Source of the DNA: Choricystis sp. odSpoLacu1
Lineage: Eukaryota > Chlorophyta > Trebouxiophyceae
Direction of reading: 5' to 3'
Assembly (NCBI GenBank): GCA_958009055.1
Contig: OY253662.1
Location: forward strand, 62,001 to 126,000
Length of the DNA: 64,000 nucleotides
Shown here: piece by piece, positions 1-9,720 of the stretch
Layout: each line of letters starts with the position of its first letter
Position numbering within the stretch: the first letter of the stretch is position 1
The notes under the pieces: generated by a model
Seen by the model: only the letters and a program-made list of their open reading frames with translations
The model's database searches: none
What the model was told of the DNA's origin: nothing
Program-made: the position numbers and the translations under genes

Positions 1-262
1 GCGTGCACATGCAAGTTTGCGCTGCGTGTGACAAGCTGGCACTGGTGTGGGGCTTACGCGGGCGTGCGCGGCCGCAAACGAAGCCCGACGCGCATGCACC
101 AAGCGCAGCCGCACCTGCAGCCTGCGCACGCCCCACCAAACTGCTTCACCAAGCGACCCGTGCAACAGCACCACACGTACACTCACTCTCTAGCGCGGGG
201 ACGAGAGGCAGGAAGCAGGCCAGGTTTGGCGGCACGCTCACCACACACACACGCACCCACAG
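1..262. other. Left-edge stretch, probably DPH3 intron or upstream sequence
   Basis: No exon with the missing DPH3 zinc half (CPCGD) is visible here on either strand. The stretch ends in a pyrimidine/CA-rich acceptor (CACACGCACCCACAG), so it is most simply intron. Open frames run through it, as expected at this GC content, but none resembles a known protein. Confidence 0.4.
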
Positions 263-499
263 GAAGAACTCGCTATGGGCGAAGACACAGCGCGCTGCCC
301 GTCGTGCTCCCTGCTGCTGCGTGTCATCTACAACTTGGGTGAGTGATGTGTGTAGAGAGAGGGTGGACGCGTGCCCCGCTCGTCAAAAACGCAGTTCTAC
401 CAACCTCTTTCTCCTTCCCTCCTCTCAGCCGACTTTGCGCCGGCCGCTGGCTCGGGCCGCCCTCCCGTCGACAAGGCGGCTGTGCCGGTGTCGTCGTGA
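263..499 (+). CDS. DPH3: DPH3 (diphthamide biosynthesis protein 3), 3' part
   Basis: This is the C-terminal half of the small CSL-zinc-finger protein that donates electrons for diphthamide synthesis on EF2 and also serves the Elongator pathway. Two exons are visible, 263-338 and 429-499, joined across a GTGAGT...CAG intron. The translation reads [20 protein letters not shown] and then VIYNLADF. CPSC is the second half of the four-cysteine zinc site, and the following VIYN is typical of the family. The exon is preceded by an acceptor (CACCCACAG), so at least one 5' exon carrying the first zinc half (CPCGD in homologues) is missing. I cannot find it in bases 1-262, so it probably lies beyond the left edge. 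The family is usually 60-90 residues and this part supplies about 49. The identification rests on motif recognition. Confidence 0.8.
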
Positions 500-712
500 A
501 GACCATGGCGCAACACTTAGATTTTGGAGAGAGAGAGGACCAGACAAAAAACAGGGTAGCGCTGCGTCGCTCCCGACTGGCTCCTCTCGCCCCCCCCCCA
601 CACAAGGCCGTCTGCACGGCCGCCCCCGTTTTGAAAGACACCAAACCTTTTTGCTTTGAACTGACTTAAAACACCGAAAGTTTTCCGTTTTTTGGATCGT
701 TTCTCATCTCAT

Positions 713-3700
713 TCAGTCCTGCCCGCGCTCGCTGTCGAGCAGCAGCGCGACCAGCGCATCGACCAGCGCGCGCCCCCCCTCCCCTCCCCTGCCCGCCACC
801 GCGGCCTCCAGGTGGGCGTCCACCGCCGCCCTCAGCTTTTTGACCAGCACCGCGGTCGGCGCTGCCGCCCGCACGCGCACCCAGTCGCCCACGGTGACGA
901 CGCCGTCGGCGTGGTCGACCACCAACACGCCACCAAACAGCAGCAGGGCGGCGGGGGGGACGACAGTGGCGTCCCTCAAAAAGGTACGCGTCGTCCTCAT
1001 TTTCTCCAGGTAGACGAGGAAGGGGGACGTGAAGGCGGATGCTGGCAGCGTGGCCAAGCACGACAACGGGTGCAATGTGACCTCGCCGCTGCCGTCATGC
1101 CACGCGGGGCGCGCGGTCTGGGCCCCGGCTTCCGCCATGAAGGCGACGTTGGGGTAGAGGGCAGCTGTTAGGGCGGCCTTGATGACGGCCGGCTTGGCGG
1201 CGTGCGCGTTCCAGGGTGCGTCTGGGTCGTCAAACCAGGACGACCGGGCGCCGCCACCGCCTCCGCCACCACGTGGCGCCCCAGGCACCAGCTTGGCGTC
1301 AGCCAGCATGCCCGCAAACTGGGACCGCATGTCCGCCAACGCCACCAACGCTTGGTGAGACAGGCAGCGGTCGCGCGCGTGTGCGCGCGCGGCGGGCGCG
1401 CCGCACGCACGCCGCACGGCAGCCCACCCGTCAAACGCCGCGACTGCAACCAGGTGGTCGCTCTGCTGGCCAGCCGCCACCCCCGGGGCGCCGGGCGCGG
1501 CCAACCCCGCCTTTACGCGGGCCACCGCATCCGCCTGGGGGCCCAGGCCGCCCTCAAAGGGCGACTTGTCGGACAGCGTCGCCGCGACGGTGAGCGACGG
1601 GGCGAGCACGCCCAGCAGCGCGCCCACGACGAGCAGCTTGCCCAGGCGCGCGTCCACGGGCAGGGCGGCCAGGTGGCGTCCGAGAGGCGTCAGGGTTTCG
1701 TCGGGCGTAAACGCGCCCACCGCCACCAAGGCCGCCACCCGCGCCGTCGACCGCGCGCGGGGGCGGCGGTTCGACGACGCGCGCCAGGAACGAGGCGGCC
1801 GGCCCCACCCCCAGCGCGTGAATCTGGAGCACCAACTCCTCCAGCGGCACTCGCACCATTTCGGGGGCCTGGAACGCCCTCAACTGACTGTCGTAGCGGC
1901 GGCGGGTGAGCAGGGTGTAGGCGACGCCCGGGCGCACGCGCCCGGCGCGCCCCGCGCGCTGGCGCGCAGACGCGCGCGACACAAAGTCTTCGCACAGCAG
2001 GCTCATGCCGCGGGCCGGGTCGTGGCGCCTTTCCTTCAGCTTGCCTGCATCGATGACGTAAACCACGTCGTCAATGGTAAGGGACGTCTCCGCAATGTTG
2101 GTGGCGAGCACGACCTTGCGCGCGCCCGCGGGCGGCCTCGCAAACGCGCGCCGCTGGTCGGCGGGCGACACCGACGAGTGCGGGGGCAGCACGAGGCGCC
2201 CTCCGCTCCGCGCGCCCGGGTGGGCGGCCAGGCGGTCTGCCAGGGCCGCGATGTCGGCAAAGCCGGGCAGGAAGACAAGGATGGCGCCGTCGTCGCGTGC
2301 GCCGGCGCCGTCGACCGCGGTCGCGTCGACATGGGCGACCAGGTCTTCGATGAGGTCCAGGTCCACCACCGTCTCAGCCAGGCGGGCAATGTTGACCGCC
2401 ACGTGGCGAGGGTGGTCCTCATAGTCGGCGGGATCAAACCACTTGTTGAGGGGGGACGCGAGCACGTCCTTTTCGTCATCGCCCCACCCGGCCGCGACCG
2501 TCGCGGCGTGCTTGCCGCTCGACTTTTCCAGGCGCCGGCGTGTGTCCGACCGGCCGCTGGATCGTATAGCCGCCCTGGAATCAGGTGCCAGGCGGTAGGT
2601 GAGCTCGGTGTAGGCGTCCTCCAGGAAGCGCTGGTCGACGGGGAACGTGCGGCCGCGCGCGGTGAACGCGGGGGCGCCGCCAAAGTAGTTGGAAAACAGG
2701 GCGGCGTCCAGGGTGGCCGACATGAGCACCACTTTGAGGGGGTGGCCCGCGGCGCGGCGGGCGGGGACGAGGTCGCGGAGCAGAGCTGGGGAAGGAAAAG
2801 GAGGGGGGGTGGTTGAGTCTGGATCGCTCTAGCGCCCGCGCCCTCTTCTCAAACCACCCCCCCACACACACCCAACAAAAAGTCGTTGTCCAGCGACCGT
2901 TCGTGCACTTCATCCACCACGACGTGCGACACGGCCGCCAACCCCGGGTCGCCCGCCAGGCGGCGCAACAGGATGCCGGTCGTGCAGAAGAGGAGGCGCG
3001 TCGCACGCGTGTAGGCCGCGTCGAGGCGGACGTGGTAGCCGACCCTGCCCCCCGGGGCGCCGGGACCCGGGTCACCACGCTCGGCGGCCACCCGGTCGGC
3101 CACCGACAGGGCGGCGATGCGGCGGGGCTGGGTGCAGACGATGGAGACGGCACCGCCGGCGCCCGCGCGCGTCGCCGCGTCGAGCAGAAACTGGGGGACT
3201 TGCGTGGTTTTGCCGCACCCGGTGTCTCCGCCCACGACGACGACGTCGTGTGCGTCCAACGCGGCAAGCAGGTCGTCTTTGATGGCGGCCGCGGGCAGGG
3301 CGGCCCGCGTCTCCGCCCAGCGCGCGCCGTCGGGGGACACATCGAAAGAAGCCAGCGTGGACGCCATGGCTGCCGACTCGGCGGCGCGGGAAGCGACAGC
3401 AGCAGGAGAGTGGAAAGCAGCCACAGCTGCAGCCAGGCACGCGGTCAGACTGGGGGGCGGCGGGGCGGCGGGAGCAGCAGACACAGTCGACGGTGCAGCG
3501 GCGCCCAAACCGCCACAACCCACCAGCCCCGCCAAAAACGCGTCCCTGTCCCCGCCATCGCTGTTGCTGTCTCCGAGAGCGACGGCTGCATCACCAGCCG
3601 TCGTCCACGCCAGCCACAGGTCGGTCCAGGGTGGGCCCAGCTGGGCCAGCACGCTGGCGCCGTCGGCGGGCAGTATGCCACCGCGCCCACCCACCAACGC

Positions 3701-5192
3701 AAACAACGCCCGCACGGCGGCCGCGTTCTGGGCGTCTTGCACGGTGTCCCACCCGTCATCCGCTTTAGGCAGCGTGTAGCGCAGAGGGGGCAGCTTGCAT
3801 GACGGTTTGGGGGGGGCCTTGCCCGCCGCGCGCGCGCCGGCGGCCGCGTCGACGCACGCGGCGTAGCGCGCGCCCGCCTCCACCCGACCCTCCCTCAACC
3901 CGCCGGGCGCCCGCTTCTCGAAGCGGGGGGGGGGGCACCCCCCACTTGGCGCACAGCGTCTGCAGCAACGCTTTGGGGGGTTTGGGGTCGGTGCGCGGCG
4001 GGATGGGCAGCGGCAGGATGCCCTTTTTTCGGCGTTGCGATGGCGGCGGCAGCGCAGCCGCCAACAAATCATCCACCGTCGGCGCTTTGGACGACGGCGC
4101 ATCCCACTGCATGGTGTTGTCGCCGTCGTCGCCATCAGCGAACAGGCCCATGCCGGCGCCAGAAGATGAAGAAGAGGCGGATGAGCCAGGCTCACTCACT
4201 GCCTCCTCCTCCTCACCCTCCAACTCTTTGTCCGTCAACCCCAGCTCCGCCGCCTCCCGCTTCAGCGCTCCCAGCAGCGGTCCCACCGCCTTTTGGCGAG
4301 CCCCATCACCCGCCGCCTTGACGCGCGCCGCTTCAGCACGCACGATGGCCCACTCCTCGGCGACGCGCGCGCGCCGGTCGTCGGGGGGCAGCGCGGCGCG
4401 CGCGCGCTCGGCGCGGCGGCGTTCCACGGCGCGTGGGTCAGCCCAGACAGCGTATTTTGAGAATTCTATGTCGGAGGTGGTAGGTGGGGCGGTGGTAGTG
4501 GAGGTGGTGGCGGTGCGCCCGCCACCGCCACGGCCGTAACCATCAACGTCGCTGCCTCCCGACTCGGACTCCGATGCTTCCTGCATGTAGCGCAGAATGT
4601 AGGCTTTCGATGCTTCCTTGTCGGCTGCCGCGGCTGCAGCGGCAGCTGCGGTGGCGGCAGCAGCCGCTGCACCGCCGTCACTTGCCTCACTCTCGCTCTC
4701 ACTCGGCGGTAAGTCGCGCGGTGGAGGTGGTGGCGGCGCCTGCCTACCCTTGTCTTTTGCACGCGCCACCACCGTCACCGGCCCCGCGGCGGCAGCCGCC
4801 GCGCGCGCCGCGCCCGCAAACCGTTTGGGCAGGTCTGCGGGCGGCGTGTGCAGGCAGAGCCAGTCCAGCACGGCGTCGATAGTCAGAGAGGCAGATGCGC
4901 CTCCTTTCATCATGGCCGTCAGCGCGCGCCTGGCCTGGGCGTGGGTGAAGCCCGCTGCCACCGCGCCGTCATACGCGGCAGCCGCGTCGGCGGCCGACGC
5001 GGGAGGGGGGGCACCACCGCCCCGTCCATCACCGCCTCCCACATCCAGGCCCGCCAGCAGAGACCTTACATGCTCCTCCACGCCCGACCCGACTTCCACG
5101 TTGGACGCCTTGTGGCGCGACGCGGCGTGCGCTGCCGCATGCACGGCGGCGCGGCCGCTCTGTTTGGGGCGGCCGTGCGATTTGGGGGGCAT
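713..5192 (-). CDS. DEAH-box RNA helicase, DHX29/DHX57 type (two apparent frameshifts)
   Basis: ATP-dependent RNA helicase of about 1,463 residues. The order from the N-terminus is: a basic Ala-rich head; a UBA-like stretch with VLDWLCLHTPPADLPKRF near residue 110; an acidic serine-rich linker; RecA1 with GGDTGCGKTTQ (motif I, near 655), CTQPRRIAA, DEVHERS (motif II, near 757) and MSATLDA (III); RecA2 with TNIAETSLTIDDV (V) and QRAGRAGR (VI, near 1054); then HA2 and an OB-fold with LLLFGG near the end. This N-terminal architecture is known in DHX29/DHX57 and plant relatives, which act in translation or antiviral RNA work. One intron, 2786-2871, rejoins FLL with ALLRDL. The frame breaks twice: at the G11 run 3925-3935 (one base too many) and at 1738-1740 (one G too many), because conserved sequence continues in another frame on both sides. 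Divergent neighbour 232 bp away. Confidence 0.85.
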
Positions 5193-5423
5193 AGTGTTGG
5201 GAGAAAGGGGAGGGGTTGGGAGCCGTCGACTGGCGGGACACACGCGCTCCCCGATGCGTGCTTTTCGTTGTGGCTGGAAATTGGCGTCGTCGAACAAACC
5301 AGCGCACACAAAAAAACGACCGCTCGCATCGTTGCCTGTTGTCCTCCTCCGCGCCCCGCGCTCTGCCCAAACCCGGCCCTCTTTCCACCAGACCCTCGCC
5401 TCGTCACACGCCGTCAACCCGCT

Positions 5424-7271
5424 ATGGCCACCCCGCGCGTCGCCGCCCCCGCGACAGGGCCTGCCTACCGCCCGCGCTCCGTGCGCCCCGTCGCCACGCA
5501 CGCGCGCCGCTGTGTTGCCGCTCGGCGCGTGGTGACCGTCCACGCGTCCACGCCGCCCCCCTCGTACCGCGAGGATGAGCGTGGTGGTGGTGGCAACAGC
5601 ATCGACATGGCGCCCACGCCCACCCCCACCTCGTTGCCCCTTTTTTCATATACAAAGCAGTGGTGGCCCGTCACCGTCGAGTCGGACACCCCCACCGACC
5701 GCCCCGTCCCTGTCAAACTGCTTGGCAAGCGCCTGGTTCTGTGGCGCGACTCGCGCGCGGGCGTGTGGCGCTGCGTCGCCAGCGCGTGCCCCCACCGCCT
5801 GGCGCCCCTGGAAACGGGGCGCCTGGAGGATGGAGGCGCCGCACTCGTCTGCTCCTACCACGGTTGGGCCATCGGTGGCGACGGCACCACGCTGCGCGTG
5901 CCGCAGGCCGACCACGACTCGCCCGCGTGCGGCGCGCGAGCGTGCGCGTCTCGCCGGTCCAGGGTGGGCGCCCGGCCCACAGCCACGGCTGCTAGCCTGG
6001 TGTGGGTGTGGGGCGATGGCTCTGAGACGGCGGTGCAGGACGCGGCGGCTGCGCCGCCACCTGCTGTGAGTGATGTTATTGGCGACCGCGCGCCCGACGT
6101 CATGACCGACGGTTTTCCCCTCACCACAAACCAGCAGTTTGCTCGATTCTTCCCCGTTCCCTTCGCCGTCATGACAGAAAATTTGTGTGACCAGAGTCAC
6201 GTCCCATACGGTACGCGATTTTTTATGGGGTTGGGTGGGTGGAAGAGCGGTCAACGGGTGTGGGACGAGGCCGAGTGAGCGAAAACAAAATCGTTCTCTC
6301 TTGACATCTTTCTTCTCCTCCAACCCCACAACACACCCGTCCCTCTGCCCCCAGCTCACTCGGGAGTCGCCTACAACGCGGACGCACCCTGGCGCTCACA
6401 CTTTGAAGTGTCGGACGTCACCGTCGCCACCGACGGCGACGACACCCACGCACCCCAGCTGGCCGCCACCGGCGCACGCGGCGCGGGCGATGGCCTCTCC
6501 TTCACCCTCGAGTGGTCCCCCGACTCCATCAACCCCCCCATCAAACAGCGCGTGCGCTTCGTGCCGCCCTGCCTCGTCGAGTACGCCACCCCCGACGACG
6601 CGGGCGGCTTCCGCACGACGCTCTGGTTCTACGTCACCCCCGTCGACACCCACACCACCCTCGTCTTCAACCATGCCGTCGTCACGCAGCCGCCAGCCGG
6701 CGTGCCACCATTCCTGATGTCCCCCCTGCTGTCATTGCTGGCTGCGCGCCCGCGTTGGATGGACCATTTGCTGCTGAACAACGTGTTCGATGGGGACCTC
6801 GCCTACCTCCCCCAGTCCGCAGCCAACGCGCGCCAAGCCGAGCTGGAGGGGAAGACGTGGTCTCGCGCATACTACCTGCCCGCCTCTGCCGACAACAGCG
6901 TCATCGCGTGGCGGCGCTGGCTGCACGGGCGCGGCAAGGGAGGGTGGGAGGGCGACGCGGGCGTGCCGCTCGGCGAGCCGCGGCATGATGTGCCGCCGTC
7001 TGCCCTCTACAACCGCCTGGACGACCACACCGCACACTGCTCATCGTGTAAGGGGGCCATGACGCGGGCGCGGGGGTTGGCGGCCGTGCTGCGGGCGGGC
7101 GGCGTGACGGCTGTGGCGGCGGCGGCGGGGAGTGCCGCGTGCGATGGTTCGACCACCAACATCGTCGCCTGGCTGGCGGCCGCGGGCGGCGCGGCGGCGG
7201 CGGCGGCCGCGGCCGACGCGTTTGCGCAGCTGTTTGTGTTTAAAGAGTATGAACACTGGAATGCGCGCTGA
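5424..7271 (+). CDS. Rieske non-haem iron oxygenase, PAO/TIC55/PTC52 family
   Basis: Plastid oxygenase of 567 residues from exons 5424-6210 and 6355-7271; the junction restores VPYAHSGVAYN. The first 40 residues are rich in Arg, Ala and Thr, fitting a transit peptide. A Rieske [2Fe-2S] site is seen as CPHRLAP (near 122) and CSYHGW (near 142). The mononuclear iron motif is ENLCDQSHVPYAH (near 252), and a late CSSC pair (near 490) is the CxxC that sets the PAO, TIC55 and PTC52 group apart from CAO. A hydrophobic Ala-rich segment near the C-terminus fits membrane anchoring. Which subfamily it belongs to (pheophorbide a oxygenase, TIC55-like or PTC52-like) cannot be settled by eye. The start chosen is the first ATG that gives the transit-like N-terminus. 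Confidence 0.88.
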
Positions 7272-7484
7272 TGAGGGAGAGGGAAAAAAGTAGAGAGAGT
7301 TGAACAGTTTGTACCACCACCACCACCACACCACCTCAGAGAAGAAACAAGTTGAGAGAGAGCACACCATCCATCGTTTGCTTTGTAATTTTAAACGCCC
7401 CTAGGTTGACGACGAAGGAAGGAAGGAAGAAAAAAAAACACTGGCCCCGTGCGTTTCACTCACTCTCTGCCCCTTTCCCTCGCC

Positions 7485-8288
7485 ATGGCATCCGTCCCCT
7501 CCCTCGCCCCCCCGCCCGCCTCCTCCGGTGGCGGCCCCCACACCGGCACCACCATCGTTGCGTGCATTTTCGCCGGCGGCGTCGTCGTGGGGGCCGACTC
7601 GCGCATGTCAACGGGCGCGTACGTGTCCAACCGCGCGTCGGACAAGCTGCACTCGCTGACCGCGGACGACGCGGTGTGGCTGCTGCGGTCGGGGTCGGCG
7701 GCCGACTGCCAAGCGATCGGGGACGCGGGTGAGTTGAGAGAGGAGTGGAGAGGGGGACAGCGCGCCCGCCCCACGGACGAGCGATGCGCGCGCACTCATC
7801 TCACCTCCCCTCCTCTCCACACATCAGTCCGCCACCATGCCGCCCAGCTGACCACCGAGCTGGGCCGCCCCCCTCCCGTGGCCGCCATCGCGGCCGTGGT
7901 GCGCCAGATCAACTACACCAACAAGCAGTTGTCGGGCGCGCTGCTGGTGGCAGGCTGGGACGCGTCCGCGGGCGGCCAGATCTACGGTATCCCCATCGGG
8001 GGCGCCCTCGTGCCTCAACAGTGGGCCACGGAGGGGTCGGGGTCGACCTACATCTGGGGCTACCTGGACGCCGAGTGGCGTGAAGGCATGACGGCCACCG
8101 AAGCCGAGACCCTGGTCACCACCGCCCTGGCGCTGGCGGTGTCCACGGATGGATCGTCGGGCGGCATGGCCCGCCTGGTGACCATCACCAAGGATGGCGC
8201 CGTGCGGCGGCACGTGCCGGGGGACGCGCTGCCCACGTTCAGCGAGTCGGTGGAGCCGAGCGGGGGGGACGGGATTGTGGTGGTGTGA
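7485..8288 (+). CDS. PBA1: 20S proteasome subunit beta-1 (PSMB6/PBA1)
   Basis: Catalytic beta-1 (caspase-like) subunit of the 20S core, 234 residues from exons 7485-7728 and 7828-8288. A short propeptide ends at Gly21, and Thr22 begins the mature chain GTTIVACIFAGGVVVGADSR. SNRASDKLHSL carries the conserved active-site lysine, and GIPIGGA and GSGSTYIWGY are family signatures. The ATG at 7485 lies in a good context (GCCATGGC). The propeptide is short and the rest matches the usual length. Confidence 0.95.
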   Translation: MASVPSLAPPPASSGGGPHTGTTIVACIFAGGVVVGADSRMSTGAYVSNRASDKLHSLTADDAVWLLRSGSAADCQAIGDAGELREEWRGGQRARPTDERCARTHLTSPPLHTSVRHHAAQLTTELGRPPPVAAIAAVVRQINYTNKQLSGALLVAGWDASAGGQIYGIPIGGALVPQQWATEGSGSTYIWGYLDAEWREGMTATEAETLVTTALALAVSTDGSSGGMARLVTITKDGAVRRHVPGDALPTFSESVEPSGGDGIVVV

Positions 8289-8592
8289 AGAGTGTGGGTG
8301 TGTGATAGTGTTTTTTCTTTCCCTGCAAAGAATTCAGGTGCCGGTCGCTGCTGAAGAGAGGGAGGGAGGGTTGAGCAGAGGAAGGCCGACGAAAGAAAAC
8401 GCACACATCTCGTTCTCATTTTCTCTCGTGGGCGCACTCGACGTGGGCCGCACCCCGCGCCGCGTTCCCGCTCTTGGCGCTTGTCCTCGTGACCTAACCA
8501 CGCGCTTTCAGCGCGTGCGAGCCAGGCGCGAGGGCTGCCAGGACCCTTTTTTTGTTCGTGCCCCAAATTCGCTGGCCACACATCCCACTTCC
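8289..8592. other. Intergenic region between PBA1 and the TatB-like gene
   Basis: About 300 bases with no supported gene. The first 60 are T-rich, as expected of a 3' UTR. The rest should hold the 3' UTR of the upstream gene and the promoter and 5' UTR of the next one, both on the + strand. Confidence 0.5.
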
Positions 8593-9367
8593 ATGGTGCT
8601 GGGCCTGGGCTACTCCGAGCTGCTGTTGTTGGCAGGCGTCACGGCGGTCGTCATAGGTGAGAGCTGGTGGCGGAAGGAAGGCGAATGCTTGCCGCACGGC
8701 TGCCCCCGCCTCTGCACGCTCCACCGACCCTCCCTCCACACCCCACTCTCCAGGCCCCAAAGACGTGCCCCACATCGCGCGCGCCCTGGGCGTCGCCGCG
8801 GGGCGAGCCACTGCCACCCTGCGCGCCGCCCGGTCCGCCGCCGTCGCGGCCGCGGGCGCTGACGACGTCGCGCGGTTGCAGGCCGACGTCGCGGCCGCCA
8901 GCCGCCAGCTGGCGTCGCTGCGGGCGGAGCTGTCGTCTGGCGTGTCGTTGAGTGGAGGGGGGGCGAGTGCGGGTGTGGCAGCTGCGGCCGTGCTGGCACG
9001 AGCTGCGGTGGCCCCTGCGGCACGCCGCCCGCGCAAGCGCGCTGCCGCGCCCGCCTCGTCGCCATTGCCGCCGCCCTCATTCGCAGCGGCGCCCGTCATG
9101 CACGCAGCTCCCTCCACCTCCACCCCCACCATCCTGCCTGTGTCTGCCCTGGCTGCGGGGCGCGTGCCGCGGCGCGCTCCCAGCGCGCCCGCGTCTGCCC
9201 TCGCAGCCGACGCACTGGAAGAGGAGGCGGTGGCCGCCGCGGCTGCAGCATGGGTGGCGCAGAGTGGTGGTGGTGATGGTGGGGAGCCGCCGCCATTACG
9301 CAGGCGAGGGCGGCCGAAGAAAGCGGGTAGCGGCGGTGGTGCTGCCCGAAGCGGCGTGATTGTTTGA
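8593..9367 (+). CDS. TatB-like protein, mitochondrial type
   Basis: A 225-residue protein from exons 8593-8656 and 8754-9367. Residues 1-22 form one hydrophobic helix (GYSELLLLAGVTAVVIG), followed across the intron by GPKDVPHIARALG and an Ala/Arg amphipathic helix. This is the TatA/TatB pattern: an N-terminal membrane helix, a GP hinge, then an amphipathic helix. There is no transit peptide before the helix, unlike plastid Tha4 or Hcf106. The sequence instead resembles the TatB reported in plant mitochondria, which also begins directly with such a helix. A long low-complexity Ala/Pro tail follows, ending in an AT-hook-like basic motif (RRRGRPKK). The expected role is substrate binding with mitochondrial TatC for export of folded proteins such as the Rieske protein. 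Family call by pattern; location inferred. Confidence 0.75.
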
Positions 9368-9720
9368 TGTTTTGTGTTTTTGCAGCTGTAATCGTAGCGA
9401 TCACAGGACTTTTGTTTCGTGTGCTTTTTTGAAAGATTTGACACAGCAAAAAGGAGGGATGGGGGGGGGGGGGGGGGGGGGGGCGAAATCGAAAAGTGGG
9501 AAAGGAAAAAAACACACGCTCGCGACCGCCCTCGGCGCGCAAAAACACACTCACCACACACAAGAAAGAAACGCCCACCACGCACACACAAAGAAAAAAG
9601 GGGGTGCACTCTCTCTCTCTCTCCCCTCTCTCCCCTGCCGGGCAGCGCACTGCGCCCAGCGGTTTGGAGGGGTGAACAGGGTCCGTTTTTTTTGTTTTTG
9701 TGTTGGCTCCCACTCACTCG
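9368..9720. other. Convergent intergenic region with a G23 run
   Basis: Shared 3' region of the TatB-like (+) and BET (-) genes. It holds a run of 23 consecutive G (9461-9483), CA/CT-rich simple sequence and (CT)n near 9610-9635. No coding sequence is supported. Confidence 0.6.
9461..9483 (+). repeat. Poly-G tract, 23 nt
   Basis: Uninterrupted G23 on the + strand, lying in the 3' flank of two convergent genes. It could form a G-quadruplex, and its true length is unlikely to be exact in an assembly. Confidence 0.9.

Noticed and set aside
713..5192. Pseudogene status for the frame-broken genes
   Set aside because: Motifs and composition are fully preserved on both sides of every break and the breaks sit nearly all at simple-sequence tracts; ten decayed housekeeping genes in 64 kb is implausible.
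7145..7160. GGTTCGA resembling a tRNA B box
   Set aside because: It lies inside the Rieske oxygenase coding sequence with no matching A box or acceptor stem.
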